DNA of 64,000 nucleotides. Origin: Moellerella sp963519845. GTDB taxonomy: Bacteria > Pseudomonadota > Gammaproteobacteria > Enterobacterales > Enterobacteriaceae. The stretch is from positions 3,754 through 67,753 of the forward strand of contig CAUQNX010000017.1 of NCBI GenBank assembly GCA_963519845.1, given 5' to 3'. The position numbers were made by a program, and so were the translations under genes. Of the stretch, positions 9,349 to 18,527 are shown one piece after another; positions within the stretch are counted from its first letter, which is position 1, and each line of letters opens with the position of its first letter. The notes below the pieces were generated by a model. It was not told the origin of the DNA, did no database searches, and saw only the letters and a list, made by a program, of their open reading frames with translations.

Positions 9349-9878
9349 TGATTATTTTCATCCTTGAAAACAGTAAATGTCAGTAAACCCAATAAGGTCT
9401 TATTTGTTGGTATTATATGTAACTCGTCTAACGTCATAATCGGAATCGCCTGCAGAGCAAGTTCAAGAAATGAGATAATTTCAAAATAATTGCCTGTGAT
9501 TTCGATTTTGTACTGATTTTCAACTTGAGCGACTAAATACCAATTTTTTATCACAACGCCTGATTGCTCTAAAGGAGCTCTAAGTTGGGTAATAAATGTA
9601 ATGGAATTAGACGAATTATTAGGTGTGGAATCTGTGATCTTTATCTTTTTTTCATTCAATTGCTCTAAGGTAGCAAGTTGTTCTATTTGAGCTGTATGTT
9701 GATGAATAGCTTTATATACTTGTTGAGTTTTTTGTTGCAACTGAAGAGTATGAGTACTATTTTCTTGCCAAAAAAACAGGTAGTAGCAAATTAAGATCAC
9801 CAATAAAAATAAGCCAATAAGCAAAGTTGATTGCCATAGTGGCCGATACCACCAAGAGGCGTCATTGAATATCTTCAT
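9345..9878 (-). CDS. hofO: HofO-like pilus assembly (PilO-type) protein
   Basis: Small inner-membrane protein of the DNA-uptake machinery. One membrane helix (about residues 15-35) is followed by a glutamine-rich coiled-coil-like stretch (about 40-75) and a small periplasmic domain, the plan of PilO proteins. Sequence is poorly conserved, so the name rests mainly on position after hofN, size (177 residues against about 146 in E. coli) and topology. It overlaps hofN by 17 bp and the secretin gene by 4 bp, as in a tight operon. Confidence 0.75.
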   Translation of the reverse strand: MKIFNDASWWYRPLWQSTLLIGLFLLVILICYYLFFWQENSTHTLQLQQKTQQVYKAIHQHTAQIEQLATLEQLNEKKIKITDSTPNNSSNSITFITQLRAPLEQSGVVIKNWYLVAQVENQYKIEITGNYFEIISFLELALQAIPIMTLDELHIIPTNKTLLGLLTFTVFKDENNQ

Positions 9879-10413
9879 TTTTAGCCTCTCGCCATGTCGC
9901 TTTAAATTGCAGTTGATTGATGGCTGAAGAGGTATGACTTAATCGGCCAAGCTGAATATCTTTCAATGCATCAATTTGTTGAAGCTGACTAATCAATAAG
10001 ATGATCTCATTGAAAGAACGGCTATTTGCATTGAATTCAATATAATCATTTTGATGTGATAATTTGTCTAACCAACTATTTGTGGGTAGTAGTTGGGGTA
10101 ATTGTTTAAATAGGTTGAGTAATTGACGATTTTGTTCAATCTGATTCTGTTTTTCTTGATAACGCGCTAATAATTTTGCGTAATCAGCATGATGTTTGTT
10201 TAGCGTCTCAAGATGATTAAGTTGTTGTTGATGCTTGATTTCCAGTAGTGACAGCTGGCGCTGATAGTGGTTGATTGATGCATATTGCTGTTGCGTGAAC
10301 AACTGAAGCACAATGAGCAAACTAGAGCCTAATAGGCTGAATAGTAACAGAATTTTCTTGCGTCTAAACTGGGCTCTCTGTTGTCGCCAAGGTAAAAAAT
10401 TAATTTGCAGCAT
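9862..10413 (-). CDS. hofN: HofN-like pilus assembly (PilN-type) protein
   Basis: The protein starts MLQINFLPWRQQR, the characteristic N-terminus of PilN/HofN, which in pilus systems docks on PilM. A membrane helix follows (about residues 21-41), then a long glutamine-rich coiled coil (about 45-115) and a small C-terminal domain. The length of 183 residues is close to the 179 of E. coli. Its start shares a single base with the hofM stop. Confidence 0.85.
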   Translation of the reverse strand: MLQINFLPWRQQRAQFRRKKILLLFSLLGSSLLIVLQLFTQQQYASINHYQRQLSLLEIKHQQQLNHLETLNKHHADYAKLLARYQEKQNQIEQNRQLLNLFKQLPQLLPTNSWLDKLSHQNDYIEFNANSRSFNEIILLISQLQQIDALKDIQLGRLSHTSSAINQLQFKATWREAKNEDIQ

Positions 10414-11240
10414 TAGTTTTCATCCTGTCGAAAAATAAGTCCAGCAGCAATAACAAAGTCGCCAAGTTGATGAGGCAATTTAAGAGTATGTCGATAAAAA
10501 GATTGTAAAATATGCCAGTGATGGGTGGCTAAAGGCTCTTTTCTATTGCCGATATAATAAATGGGTAATAGGCTAGCGGCTGGATCTGGTGATAAAAGTG
10601 TAAGAACTTCGCTGAAAGTGATAGCTTCTGCGCCTGTGAGCTGATTATAACAGGCTGGTTGACTGACTGGACCAACCCAAAGCCATTCTCCAGAGCGGTA
10701 ATGTAATATCCAGCTCTCATCGGGAAGACCGGCTTGTCTAGCGGCATAGCGTAGAGCACAGGGTGATACGTCAATCGCAGTCAATAGAAAACCGCTTTTT
10801 TTAAGCAGATCTGACCAAAATAGGATATCTGATTTACGTGCTCCACTCAGATAAACGTTTTGATCTATAATACGATAGTCAAAAATAAGTTCATCTGCGT
10901 TAATGGGAAACTGTTTCTTAGCTCTGGATTGAACATACCAGTTTATTTCGGGCTCTTTTACCGAGAGATGTTCTGATAATAGAAATTGATGTTTAATGGT
11001 TCTCAGTACCGGAAGTGCGAGCTGTACCTCACAAGATTTTGGTAGATTCTGACGCCACTTTGTCAGAATTCGCTCTAATATTATGGGTTCGGAACTGTTA
11101 AGCGCCTCTGATGTATTTACTGGAATCTGTTGTTGCCAACATTCACATAAACACCATCGATTTCGCTGTTTTTTAGCAGCAACAAGCTGAATTTTATTTA
11201 AATAGAGATCAATGCCAATACGCCATTTTTGTGAATACAT
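10413..11240 (-). CDS. hofM: HofM-like (PilM-type) actin-fold protein
   Basis: First gene of the DNA-uptake operon, divergent from mrcA exactly as in E. coli. The 275-residue cytoplasmic protein has a PilM-like plan: IGIDLYLNKIQLVAAKK at the N-terminus (phosphate-1 region of the actin fold) and YVQSRAKKQFPINADELIFDY in the middle. PilM proteins bind the N-terminus of PilN, so it should partner the hofN product. The name rests on position plus these weak similarities. Confidence 0.82.
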   Translation of the reverse strand: MYSQKWRIGIDLYLNKIQLVAAKKQRNRWCLCECWQQQIPVNTSEALNSSEPIILERILTKWRQNLPKSCEVQLALPVLRTIKHQFLLSEHLSVKEPEINWYVQSRAKKQFPINADELIFDYRIIDQNVYLSGARKSDILFWSDLLKKSGFLLTAIDVSPCALRYAARQAGLPDESWILHYRSGEWLWVGPVSQPACYNQLTGAEAITFSEVLTLLSPDPAASLLPIYYIGNRKEPLATHHWHILQSFYRHTLKLPHQLGDFVIAAGLIFRQDEN

Positions 11241-11356
11241 AGATAATTTCCATATTATCGATTAATAAATTGCGGTTTTTATTGCGTTGTATAGGCTTTA
11301 TACTATGTGTTGGATTTTTTAAACCGTTCTATTTTGCTGAGCATGGGAATTAATAG

Positions 11357-13903
11357 GTGAAGTTCGTAAAGTATTTTTTAATTTTTGTCGTGTTTTGCAT
11401 TGTCGTGGGAACCGCTTCCGTATTTGGTATGTATAAATATGTAGAAGCTGAGCTACCTGACGTTGCAACCATGAAAGACATCCGTTTGCAGATACCTATG
11501 CAGGTATTTAGCGCGGAAGATGAACTGATCGCGCAATATGGCGAAAAACGCCGTATTCCTTTGCCGTTAGCTGAGATCCCACCCTTGATGATCAAGGCTT
11601 TTATCGCGACGGAAGATAGTCGGTTTTATGAACATCATGGTGTTGATCCCATTGGTATTTTCCGTGCTGTGTCTGTTATGGCGACATCAGGAAGAGCGTC
11701 GCAAGGTGCGAGTACTATCACTCAGCAATTAGCGAGAAATTTCTATTTAACGCCTGAAAAAACCTTGATGCGAAAGGCGAAAGAAGCATTTTTAGCCATT
11801 CGAATTGAGCAGCTGTTTTCCAAAGATGAGATCATGGAGCTGTACCTCAATAAAATTTATCTTGGTAATCGTGCCTATGGTGTGGGTGCGGCCTCTTACG
11901 TCTATTTTGGTAAGCCAGCCAGTGAATTAACGCTCAGTGAAATGGCGATGATTGCCGGTTTACCTAAAGCGCCTTCCACATTCAACCCACTCTACTCTTA
12001 CGATCGTGCTGTGGGTCGTCGTAATGTTGTATTGATGCGTATGCTTGAAGAGGGTTACATCACACAAGAGCAGTATAATACGGCGAAGAGTGAGAAGATT
12101 GTCGCTTCATATCATGTGCCTAAGATTGCTTTTTCCGCACCTTATCTCGCAGAAATGGCGCGTCAGGCATTGTTCGATAAATTTGGTGAAGATGCCTATA
12201 CCGATGGTTATAAAGTCTATACCACGGTGCTCCGTAAGGATCAGCAGGCGGCAACAGATTCTATTCGTAATAACTTGATTGATTACGATGTTCGACATGG
12301 CTATCGCGGTCCAACGGCTGTGTTATGGTCAGGTCAAGAACCTGCGTGGGATCAAGATAAGATTATTGCTGAGCTGAAAAAATCGCCTGTGTATGGACCG
12401 TTAATGCCAGCGGTTGTGACCTCTTCTAATGCCAGTGAAGCGCAAGTGATGTTAGCAGATGGCTCTCAGCAGACCATCCCTTTGGCTGGGGTGCGTTGGG
12501 CGCGCAAATTTATCTCAGATACCCAACAGGGCGCTACGCCGAGTGCCGTGAATATGGTCGCCAAAGCCGGTGAGCAAATTTGGGTTCGCCAAGTGGGGAA
12601 TATTTGGTGGTTGGCACAGGTTCCCGATGTGAATGGGGCTCTTGTCGCACTCAACCCGAATAGTGGGGCTATTATTGCGCTAGTCGGTGGCTTCGATTTT
12701 AATATGAGTGAATTCAACCGTGTGACTCAGTCTCTGCGTCAGGTTGGTTCAAATATAAAACCTTTCTTGTATACCGCTGCGATGGATAAAGGCCTCACAT
12801 TGGCAACTATGCTGAATGATGTGCCTATTAGTCGTTGGGATGCAGGGGCTGGTGCAGATTGGAAACCGAAAAATTCACCTCCTCGTTATGATGGACCAAT
12901 TCGTTTACGTCAAGGATTGGGGCAATCAAAGAACGTGGTTATGGTGAGGGCAATGCGCGCAATGGGCGTTGATTATGCTGCAGAATATTTAACACGTTTT
13001 GGCTTCCCAGCGAAAAATATCGACCGTACCGAAGCTCTAGCATTAGGATCGCCTTCCTTTACACCCATGCAAATGGTAAGAGGCTATGCGGTTATGTCTA
13101 ATGGTGGCTATTTAGTCGACCCCTATTTTATTAATCGTATTGAAAACCAATCGGGTGATTTGATTTTCGAAGCGAATCCGAAAATTGCTTGCCCTGAATG
13201 TACTGATATTCCAGTAATTTATGGCCAGACGGAGAGAACTATTGCGCTTAATGAGCTTGATGGTGAATCTGTTGAAGCTGTCGCTCAATCGGCACAAGAA
13301 ACGACGGTCAGTGAACCTCAAGCAGATTTGAATGTGGTGCCACTTGATGAGAGTGAGAGCAAGGATAAGTATGCACCTCATGTGATTGATACCCCACTGG
13401 CATTTTTGATCCGCGACGCCATGATGACTAACGTTTATGGTGAGCCAGGCTGGTCAGGAACAGGCTGGAGAGCGGGGCGTGACTTAGGTAATCGTCGTGA
13501 TATCGGCGGAAAAACCGGTACTACCAATAGCTCTAAAGATGCTTGGTTCTCAGGCTATGGTCCAGATGTTGTTGCCGCAGCATGGATCGGTTTTGATGAT
13601 AATAAACGTTCACTAGGTCGTACAGCGGCGAGTGGTGGTGAAGCTGGTGCTAAAAGTGCCCAGCCAATTTGGGATGACTTTATGAAAGTGATCTTAGATG
13701 GCGTACCACAAAAAATGATGACACCTCCGAAGGGGATTATCTCTGTCACCATAGATAAGCGCACGGGGAAATTAGCCACAGGAAGTTCATCAAATACACG
13801 TAGTGAATATTTTATTGATGGTACTCAGCCGAAGGAGTACTCAGTCGTTGAAGCCGGAACGACGATCATCGAAGATAATGGTGAAAGCCAAGAGTTATTC
13901 TGA
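11357..13903 (+). CDS. mrcA: Penicillin-binding protein 1A
   Basis: Bifunctional peptidoglycan synthase in the inner membrane. A membrane helix at about residues 5-27 is followed by the glycosyltransferase domain (ATEDSRFYEHHG, catalytic Glu86) and a transpeptidase domain with Ser465 in SNIK, SKN at 524-526 and KTG at 719-721. The length of 848 residues matches E. coli (850). The start is a GTG giving MKFVKYFLIF, aligned with the E. coli start; the ribosome binding site is weak. It is divergent from hofM and ends in a clear terminator. Confidence 0.97.
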   Translation: MKFVKYFLIFVVFCIVVGTASVFGMYKYVEAELPDVATMKDIRLQIPMQVFSAEDELIAQYGEKRRIPLPLAEIPPLMIKAFIATEDSRFYEHHGVDPIGIFRAVSVMATSGRASQGASTITQQLARNFYLTPEKTLMRKAKEAFLAIRIEQLFSKDEIMELYLNKIYLGNRAYGVGAASYVYFGKPASELTLSEMAMIAGLPKAPSTFNPLYSYDRAVGRRNVVLMRMLEEGYITQEQYNTAKSEKIVASYHVPKIAFSAPYLAEMARQALFDKFGEDAYTDGYKVYTTVLRKDQQAATDSIRNNLIDYDVRHGYRGPTAVLWSGQEPAWDQDKIIAELKKSPVYGPLMPAVVTSSNASEAQVMLADGSQQTIPLAGVRWARKFISDTQQGATPSAVNMVAKAGEQIWVRQVGNIWWLAQVPDVNGALVALNPNSGAIIALVGGFDFNMSEFNRVTQSLRQVGSNIKPFLYTAAMDKGLTLATMLNDVPISRWDAGAGADWKPKNSPPRYDGPIRLRQGLGQSKNVVMVRAMRAMGVDYAAEYLTRFGFPAKNIDRTEALALGSPSFTPMQMVRGYAVMSNGGYLVDPYFINRIENQSGDLIFEANPKIACPECTDIPVIYGQTERTIALNELDGESVEAVAQSAQETTVSEPQADLNVVPLDESESKDKYAPHVIDTPLAFLIRDAMMTNVYGEPGWSGTGWRAGRDLGNRRDIGGKTGTTNSSKDAWFSGYGPDVVAAAWIGFDDNKRSLGRTAASGGEAGAKSAQPIWDDFMKVILDGVPQKMMTPPKGIISVTIDKRTGKLATGSSSNTRSEYFIDGTQPKEYSVVEAGTTIIEDNGESQELF

Positions 13904-13919
13904 CGGATTTGATTGATAG

Positions 13920-13948
13920 AAACCGCCTTTAATCGGCGGTTTTTTTTA
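13920..13948 (+). terminator. Intrinsic terminator after mrcA
   Basis: A GC-rich hairpin (AACCGCC / GGCGGTT) is followed by eight T residues, starting 17 bp after the mrcA stop. It separates mrcA from the convergent nudE. Confidence 0.88.
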
Positions 13949-13971
13949 ATAAGTGGGTTGTATACCGATTA

Positions 13972-14520
13972 TTATTGATTGTTTAGATAGCGTTCAGCGT
14001 AAAATAGTGCACTGATATTACGGGCTTCATTAAAATCAGGGTGATCTAATAGCTCCATCATGCGGGCAATTGGCCAACGGGTTTGTATCAGTGGCTCGGG
14101 TTCATCCCCTTCTAACTTTTCATTATAGAGATCTTGTGCGATTAAGATGTTCATTTTGCTAGAGAAGTAAGAGGGTGATATGGTCAATTTAGCCAGTTGC
14201 TCAATTCTATTTGCACCAAAGCCAATCTCTTCTTTCAACTCTCTTTGCGCCGCTTCTAACGGAGTTTCACCGGAATCAATTGCACCTTTAGGGAAGCCAA
14301 GTTCATAGTTTTCAATGCCAACAGCGTATTCGCTGATGAGGATTAGATGATCATCTATGATGGGGATAATTAAAACGGCTTCACGTTTTGCTGGTCTCAT
14401 GCGCTCATAAACACGTTTTTCACCATTACTGAACTCAAGATCGACCGATTGAATACTGAACAGATTCGAATGGGCGATGTTCTGAATATTCAAAATTTTA
14501 GGCTTTTTTATTTCGGTCAT
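13972..14520 (-). CDS. nudE: ADP compounds hydrolase NudE (Nudix)
   Basis: Nudix hydrolase that cleaves ADP-ribose, Ap3A and NADH-type compounds. The Nudix box runs from Gly79 to about residue 101 (GAIDSGETPLEAAQRELKEE, then IGF). I chose the ATG at 14520, giving 182 residues starting MTEIKKPKILN. It has AGGA seven bases upstream and matches the E. coli start; an ATG at 14538 lies on the far side of that ribosome binding site. Convergent with mrcA and divergent from igaA, as in E. coli. Confidence 0.94.
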   Translation of the reverse strand: MTEIKKPKILNIQNIAHSNLFSIQSVDLEFSNGEKRVYERMRPAKREAVLIIPIIDDHLILISEYAVGIENYELGFPKGAIDSGETPLEAAQRELKEEIGFGANRIEQLAKLTISPSYFSSKMNILIAQDLYNEKLEGDEPEPLIQTRWPIARMMELLDHPDFNEARNISALFYAERYLNNQ

Positions 14521-14826
14521 AATAATTCCTGAATCCATAGTAGAAAAAAGGAGACTTTCAGTGTCACATTGTATTAAAAAACTGGGCTACTTAATCCATG
14601 TTGTTCGATTATGATAGATAACAAAAAAAACTGATAGACTTTATTGTCAGTTGAAAATGCTGTTACAATTTTTCGTTCGCACATAAATGAAAGATGTAAC
14701 ACTAATAATTGTTATAACAGATAGCTAATAAATTCAATTAAATCCACTGAAAATAGGAATTGCCTCATACATAAAGGGGCTAAAAGTTGTTATGCTGCCT
14801 GTCGGAAATTTTGTATCGGGGAAAAC
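14521..14826. other. Divergent nudE-igaA intergenic region
   Basis: About 306 bp of AT-rich sequence carrying the promoters for two divergent genes. No RNA gene or small ORF is supported. I could not assign promoter hexamers with confidence. Confidence 0.5.
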
Positions 14827-16947
14827 ATGATTAACTACGTCATTATATTGGCTATTATAATAAGCCTGGGTATAATGGCTTCCTTTCTGTTTTACAGATG
14901 GAAGCGGCATCGTGGTATCTACAGTATCTCTTCCCGAGCGACTCCCTCATATCGGAAGATATCGGGTGTTGAATATCAGATGGTGGTCAAATACTTACAG
15001 AATAACCAACCAGTAAATCAGAATGATAATGGTAAGATAACTGCCTCATATCAAGATCCTTCTAGTATCTTAAAAAAACATGCCGTTATCTCTACGGTTT
15101 GTAACTCTGTAACGCGATTTAATTTACGCAATGAGCAGCACAAAACCTGGCGTTATTTCATTGATACTGTAGAAGTTAATCTCCCATATCAATTAGAGCC
15201 CTATCTTCAACAGCAAAATGTGATGGAAGTGGTTGAAACTAACCATTTGCCTCTGATTATTTCAGTCAATAACTCCTCGATTAAAGATTTTACTCAGGAG
15301 TGGCCAATATCCCATTTAAGCGGCAATATTTTATCCGAACCTGCGGCAATTCATGAGCGTGGGCAGCAGTCCATCAAGCTGGTTCGGGTGAGAAAAGAGA
15401 CACCAGAAGAGTATCGATTACACAACTCCTCCAATATGCTCGATATAGGGTTATTTATTCTGAGTTTGTTATTCTGTTTCTTCGCTTTGATTGCCATCCC
15501 CATTCTGTTTAATTGGATGGTGGCGGGAGCGATTATCAGCTTAACACTCAGTTTGTTGATTATGTTTAATTTGATGCCTTTTTCGAATAAATATCAAGAT
15601 GTTCAGTGTGTTATTGGCCAACCAAGGCGCTGGGAACTGTTTGGTGAGGTAAATAAAAAACAGAAGCCCTATATCTCTTTAGGTAGCGTGGATCTTATCT
15701 ATCCTCCTCATTGGGAACCCTATATTCATCATGAGCTAGATCAGACAACAAATATTGATATGTATGCCAATGGTCAGGTATTACAACAAGGAAAATATTT
15801 GTCACTGAATGAAGAGTCGCATTACTATCCCCATAAGAAGTATGGACGGAATATAGTCTTAATGGGTGGCACTCTGCTGGTGATGATGCTGATGTTTTTT
15901 TATCATCCGCTAAACTTGCCAATTAAACTTGGCTTTACTTGGTTAGGCGGCAGTGAAAGCATCAAAGTGACCAGTTTTTCTGAACTTGAGGCGACGCCCT
16001 TGCATGTTGGCGACCTGATTAGCGCTAAAGGCGTTGGTATGTGTTATATGCCACCCAATATCGCCGAAGCGGGACAAGCCCAGTTTTTACCCTTTGATTG
16101 CTCTGGTATCTATTGGAATAACGTCAATTCACTGCCTATGCCTGAATCCTTGGTCGTCAATACGGCGATTAGCCTATTGGAGTCTGTAGAGCAGCAACTA
16201 CATCCAGCTGATGAGGCTAACTTAAATACCAATCCTCAGCTAAAACACCGGGCATTAAAATCAGGAATGAACCTTCTTAATAATTTTCCTGATATTATTT
16301 TAAAAACCAATACATTATGTCCCGAAGATAATTCATGCCAAAAACTCAAAAGTGCCTTGCTAAATCTAGGTAGCACCAGTGATTGGCGGTCATTAGTGGC
16401 GGATGCACAGAATGGAAAATTAGATGGAACCAATGTTATTTTACGTGCAGGAAGTGCGGAGACCTTGGAAAAGCTAATTGAAGCCACCACATATGAATAT
16501 ATCAGACAAGAAATTGAAAAAGCTTCTGTTCGATTAAATAGTCCACCGCCTGGGGGGGTGTTACTGATCAGTGATGAAGGTAAGCCTCTGGTTGACTTTA
16601 TCTCCTCCAATTTAGCGAGTGATATGTCGCCACTACAGCGCTGGTATGAACTTCAACGCTTGTCCGATATTTTGATGCATACGCCATTTGAGGCAAATGG
16701 CATTATTACTGACCTCAGAGTTGATGCGAATGGCACTCAGCAGATTATTCTGCATAGTGAGCCTGATACTTCAGCATTAACGCGTTATATGAGTGCCACA
16801 TTGTTGTTTGTTGTTTTGCTGCTCATCTTTGTTTTCAATGGCTTATTAGTCATTAATCGCGTGAGGCTCAACAAGAAACGCTTGGTCACTCTCAAGCAAT
16901 ATTATGATGACTGTTTTAACTCCGCCTATCCCTCCTCTCGTTGGTGA
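14827..16947 (+). CDS. igaA: IgaA/UmoB inner-membrane regulator of the Rcs system
   Basis: Essential-type membrane protein that restrains the Rcs envelope-stress phosphorelay; the Proteus homologue is UmoB, which affects swarming through flhDC. The length of 706 residues is close to the 711 of E. coli YrfF. Membrane helices lie at about residues 3-24, 206-250 (two), 338-360 and 658-680, with a large periplasmic domain between the last two. Conserved stretches include LPFSNKY, RRWELFGEV, FLPFDCSGIYWNN and MHTPFEANGIITDL. E. coli has yrfG between igaA and hslR; here hslR follows directly. Confidence 0.95.
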   Translation: MINYVIILAIIISLGIMASFLFYRWKRHRGIYSISSRATPSYRKISGVEYQMVVKYLQNNQPVNQNDNGKITASYQDPSSILKKHAVISTVCNSVTRFNLRNEQHKTWRYFIDTVEVNLPYQLEPYLQQQNVMEVVETNHLPLIISVNNSSIKDFTQEWPISHLSGNILSEPAAIHERGQQSIKLVRVRKETPEEYRLHNSSNMLDIGLFILSLLFCFFALIAIPILFNWMVAGAIISLTLSLLIMFNLMPFSNKYQDVQCVIGQPRRWELFGEVNKKQKPYISLGSVDLIYPPHWEPYIHHELDQTTNIDMYANGQVLQQGKYLSLNEESHYYPHKKYGRNIVLMGGTLLVMMLMFFYHPLNLPIKLGFTWLGGSESIKVTSFSELEATPLHVGDLISAKGVGMCYMPPNIAEAGQAQFLPFDCSGIYWNNVNSLPMPESLVVNTAISLLESVEQQLHPADEANLNTNPQLKHRALKSGMNLLNNFPDIILKTNTLCPEDNSCQKLKSALLNLGSTSDWRSLVADAQNGKLDGTNVILRAGSAETLEKLIEATTYEYIRQEIEKASVRLNSPPPGGVLLISDEGKPLVDFISSNLASDMSPLQRWYELQRLSDILMHTPFEANGIITDLRVDANGTQQIILHSEPDTSALTRYMSATLLFVVLLLIFVFNGLLVINRVRLNKKRLVTLKQYYDDCFNSAYPSSRW

Positions 16948-17009
16948 TAACCGCCTAAGTTATGATAGTCTCTGCTTAGCTTGATGAGCTAATTGAGTCG
17001 GGAGACATC

Positions 17010-17423
17010 ATGAAGAATCAACCCAGTATTGACCCCGTCCGTTTAGATAAATGGCTTTGGGCGGCGCGTTTCTATAAAACACGCTCAATTGCTAGAGATA
17101 TGATTGATGGCGGGAAAGTTCACTATAATGGACAACGTGCTAAGCCGGGAAAAATCATTGAATGCCATGCGTTAATCAAGCTACGGCAGGGTAATGATGA
17201 GCGAATTATTGAGGTTTTATCGGTTAGCGGTCAACGTAGAGGTGCCCAAGAGGCTCAGCAGCTTTATCGTGAAACGGATGAGAGCATTAATCAGCGCGAG
17301 AAAGTGGCTATGGCGCGAAAAATGAACGTGTTAACTATGCCGCATCCAGATCGTCGCCCAGATAAAAAAGAGCGGCGTACACTGATTAAATTTAAATGCA
17401 CAAATTCTAACGAGTCATCTTAA
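17010..17423 (+). CDS. hslR: Heat-shock ribosome-associated protein Hsp15
   Basis: Small RNA-binding protein of ribosome rescue; it binds 50S subunits carrying stalled nascent chains. The S4 domain is at about residues 9-70 (RLDKWLWAARFYKTRSIARD, then the GKVHYNG loop), followed by a basic C-terminal tail. The length of 137 residues is close to E. coli Hsp15. A GGGAG ribosome binding site precedes the ATG. It lies just upstream of hslO. Confidence 0.95.
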   Translation: MKNQPSIDPVRLDKWLWAARFYKTRSIARDMIDGGKVHYNGQRAKPGKIIECHALIKLRQGNDERIIEVLSVSGQRRGAQEAQQLYRETDESINQREKVAMARKMNVLTMPHPDRRPDKKERRTLIKFKCTNSNESS

Positions 17424-17450
17424 TCGATGACTGTAGCAAAGAGAGATATT

Positions 17451-18323
17451 ATGGCTAAACATGATCAACTCCATCGTTTTCTATTTGAAGGGCATGCTGT
17501 TCGCGGAGAGCTTGTCACGGTCAATGAGACCTTTCATCAAATTTTAGAAAATCATGATTATCCACAAGCAGTTAAAATCCTATTGGGTGAACTGCTAGTT
17601 GCCACTAGTTTATTAACGGCAACGTTGAAATTTGAAGGTGATATTACAGTTCAGATTCAAGGTGATGGCCCAGTAAAATTAGCTGTGATCAATGGTAATA
17701 ATCATCAACAAATGCGCGGTGTTGCACGTATTGATGAGCCTGTTGCAGCAGGAAGCACGCTCGAGCAGATGATCGGTAAGGCGATTATGGTGATTACCAT
17801 TACGCCAAGTAACGGTGAGCGCTATCAAGGTGCAGTCTCCATTGAGGGAGAGACTATCGCGGATTGTATCGATGGCTATTTCCGTCAGTCTGAGCAGCTA
17901 CCTACACGGTTATTTATTCGTAGTTATGAGTCGGAAGGTCAACTGGCTGTTGGTGGTATGCTGTTACAAGTATTACCTGCTGCAAACGAAATTGGTCATG
18001 AGATGTTCGATCATCTGTCTCAGTTAACGGCGACCATTAAAGGCGAAGAGCTCTGTACATTGGATGTCAAAGAGGTATTACATCGACTCTATCATGAGGA
18101 AGATGTCTCTTTGTATGAGCCTCAAGATATTGAGTTTCGTTGTACTTGTTCTCGTGAACGATGTGAGGACTCATTAGCGACATTATCCGCCGAGGATGTT
18201 AATCAGGTATTGCAAGAAGATGGCAAAATTGATATGGAGTGTGAATTCTGCGGTAATCACTACGTATTCTACGAAAGTGATCTTTTGGGTTTAAAACAAG
18301 ATGAAAATCAGCAAGTTCACTGA
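17451..18323 (+). CDS. hslO: Redox-regulated chaperone Hsp33
   Basis: Cytoplasmic holdase switched on by oxidative unfolding. The four zinc-binding cysteines that form the redox switch are Cys231 and Cys233 (CTC), and Cys264 and Cys267 (CEFC). The length is 290 residues. I chose the ATG at 17451 (MAKHDQLHRFLFEG), which aligns with E. coli Hsp33 (MPQHDQLHRYLFE); an earlier in-frame ATG at 17427 has no ribosome binding site. It is 27 bp after hslR and probably cotranscribed with it. Confidence 0.96.
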   Translation: MAKHDQLHRFLFEGHAVRGELVTVNETFHQILENHDYPQAVKILLGELLVATSLLTATLKFEGDITVQIQGDGPVKLAVINGNNHQQMRGVARIDEPVAAGSTLEQMIGKAIMVITITPSNGERYQGAVSIEGETIADCIDGYFRQSEQLPTRLFIRSYESEGQLAVGGMLLQVLPAANEIGHEMFDHLSQLTATIKGEELCTLDVKEVLHRLYHEEDVSLYEPQDIEFRCTCSRERCEDSLATLSAEDVNQVLQEDGKIDMECEFCGNHYVFYESDLLGLKQDENQQVH

Positions 18324-18351
18324 TTCGATTTAGCAACTTTTTTTTGTGAAC

Positions 18352-18375
18352 AAGGTGCATTTATGCACCTTTTTT
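18352..18375 (+). terminator. Intrinsic terminator after hslO
   Basis: The hairpin AAGGTGC / GCACCTT with an ATTTAT loop is followed by a T-run, 29 bp after the hslO stop. Confidence 0.82.
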
Positions 18376-18527
18376 ACGACTATCGACTCACTATTTTCGT
18401 GCTCTGAGTCTCATAATGGATTTAAACAAATTATTTATTTTCAATTCTTTGATAGCTATCGCTGTTAATTAGTCGTAAAGATTTATGATCATCTACAGTT
18501 TAGTTATGTCAATCCAGGAGCATTATA

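Noticed and set aside
13112..13381. Antisense 89-codon frame inside mrcA
   Set aside because: Shadow of the conserved mrcA coding frame; no ribosome binding site or homology.
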